Source of the DNA: a virus
Virus record (IMG/VR): IMGVR_UViG_3300033571_005405
Location: 1 to 41,698 of that record
Reading direction: 5' to 3' (one strand)
Length of the DNA: 41,698 nt
Positions 41,490 through 41,698 of the stretch are shown piece after piece; the stretch's first letter is position 1, and every line of letters starts with the position of its first letter. The translations under genes and the position numbers were made by a program. The notes beneath the pieces are model-generated. The model made no database searches. It saw nothing but the letters and a program-made list of their open reading frames with translations, and was not told where the DNA came from.

Positions 41490-41514
41490 ATTTGTTACCA
41501 TATTAGTAACGGCA

Positions 41515-41694
41515 CTAAATGCCATCACTTGGAGGAGTATTGTTTGAATTAAACATTTTTAACAGTTTTAGAGAGTCTTTATAATGTTTTTCCAACTTAT
41601 CTAATTCTTCCACACTAACACATGATTCACACGCGTTATTATATTGTTCTTCGGACTCTTGTATTATTTTTTGTATTGTTTTTATAAGTTTCAT
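41515..41694 (-). CDS. Small helical protein with a CxxC pair, 59 aa
   Basis: A 59-residue frame reads from the ATG at 41694 to TAG at 41515: MKLIKTIQKIIQESEEQYNN, then ACESCVSVEELDKLEKHYKD, SLKLLKMFNS and NNTPPSDGI. It is amphipathic and helical with heptad-like Leu/Ile spacing and one Cys-x-x-Cys (22 and 25). Family not recognised. It ends 26 bases before the bidirectional terminator in transcription order, which supports a real gene. Its upstream region lies outside the window. Confidence 0.62.
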   Translation of the reverse strand: MKLIKTIQKIIQESEEQYNNACESCVSVEELDKLEKHYKDSLKLLKMFNSNNTPPSDGI

Positions 41695-41698
41695 ACAA

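Noticed and set aside
1-41698. tRNA genes, insertion sequences, integrase or att sites
   Set aside because: None found when reading the intergenic gaps, all of which are short and AT-rich; no transposase or recombinase protein is present.

Overview
The window looks like part of a large tailed-phage genome (Caudoviricetes) carrying a very long glycan-synthesis and glycan-decoration island. Phage origin is suggested by the left end: a tail-fibre C-terminus with a collagen-like repeat and an S74 intramolecular chaperone, then a small virion-type protein. It is also suggested by small phage-type orphan genes, head-to-tail genes overlapping by a few bases, and the apparent absence of membrane proteins (no flippase, polymerase or transporter of the kind an O-antigen locus would carry). 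The DNA is strongly AT-rich. Clear Shine-Dalgarno sites are rare. One promoter matches the Bacteroidota pattern TTTG-N20-TAnnTTTG, so a Bacteroidota (flavobacterial-type) host is a reasonable but unproven guess.

Layout. 1-1360: tail fibre end, small structural protein, unknown protein. 1357-8837 (+): GT-A glycosyltransferases, a methyltransferase, two galactosyltransferase-like (GT7) enzymes each with a LamG-type domain inserted inside the catalytic domain, a twitch-type radical SAM enzyme and a free LamG-like protein. 8839-19640 (+): a paralogue-rich block with four copies of a 'CxSGQxRT' glycosyltransferase-like family, two GT-B/GT10-like proteins and six SGNH hydrolase-like proteins. 19633-23861 (-): an oppositely oriented operon, in transcription order an RmlC-like epimerase, TPP enzyme alpha half, GDP-mannose 4,6-dehydratase, TPP enzyme beta half, a sulfotransferase-like protein and a seventh SGNH protein. 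23862-23976: a divergent control region with two palindromes 21 bp apart. 23977-31764 (+): a cupin/2OG-type protein, intrinsic terminator, a fifth SGQ paralogue behind a Bacteroidota-like promoter, then a coupled pathway (cupin-nucleotidyltransferase-kinase fusion, AroE-like, GatZ/KbaZ-like aldolase, HAD phosphatase), a phage orphan, a NodU-type carbamoyltransferase and a 38-aa basic protein. 31832-36913 (+): an ATP-grasp-like/Hint-like protein with a six-cysteine tail, a 24-aa peptide, a zinc-ribbon protein, two 2OG-Fe(II) oxygenases, a sulfotransferase, a second radical SAM enzyme and a GNAT-like protein. 36914-41698 (-): FkbM methyltransferase, a 1027-aa triple glycosyltransferase ending in a TibC/Aah-type heptosyltransferase domain, another methyltransferase, a bidirectional terminator and a 59-aa protein.

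How it may work together (inference): the minus-strand operon and the 25.6-29.4 kb operon would make unusual activated sugars or polyols, and the many glycosyltransferases would build a glycan on a phage or host target. Methyl-, sulfo-, carbamoyl- and SGNH (acyl) enzymes, radical SAM enzymes and oxygenases would decorate it. No replication, packaging or lysis gene, tRNA, IS element or CRISPR array was seen. There is no gene-free stretch longer than about 120 bases.
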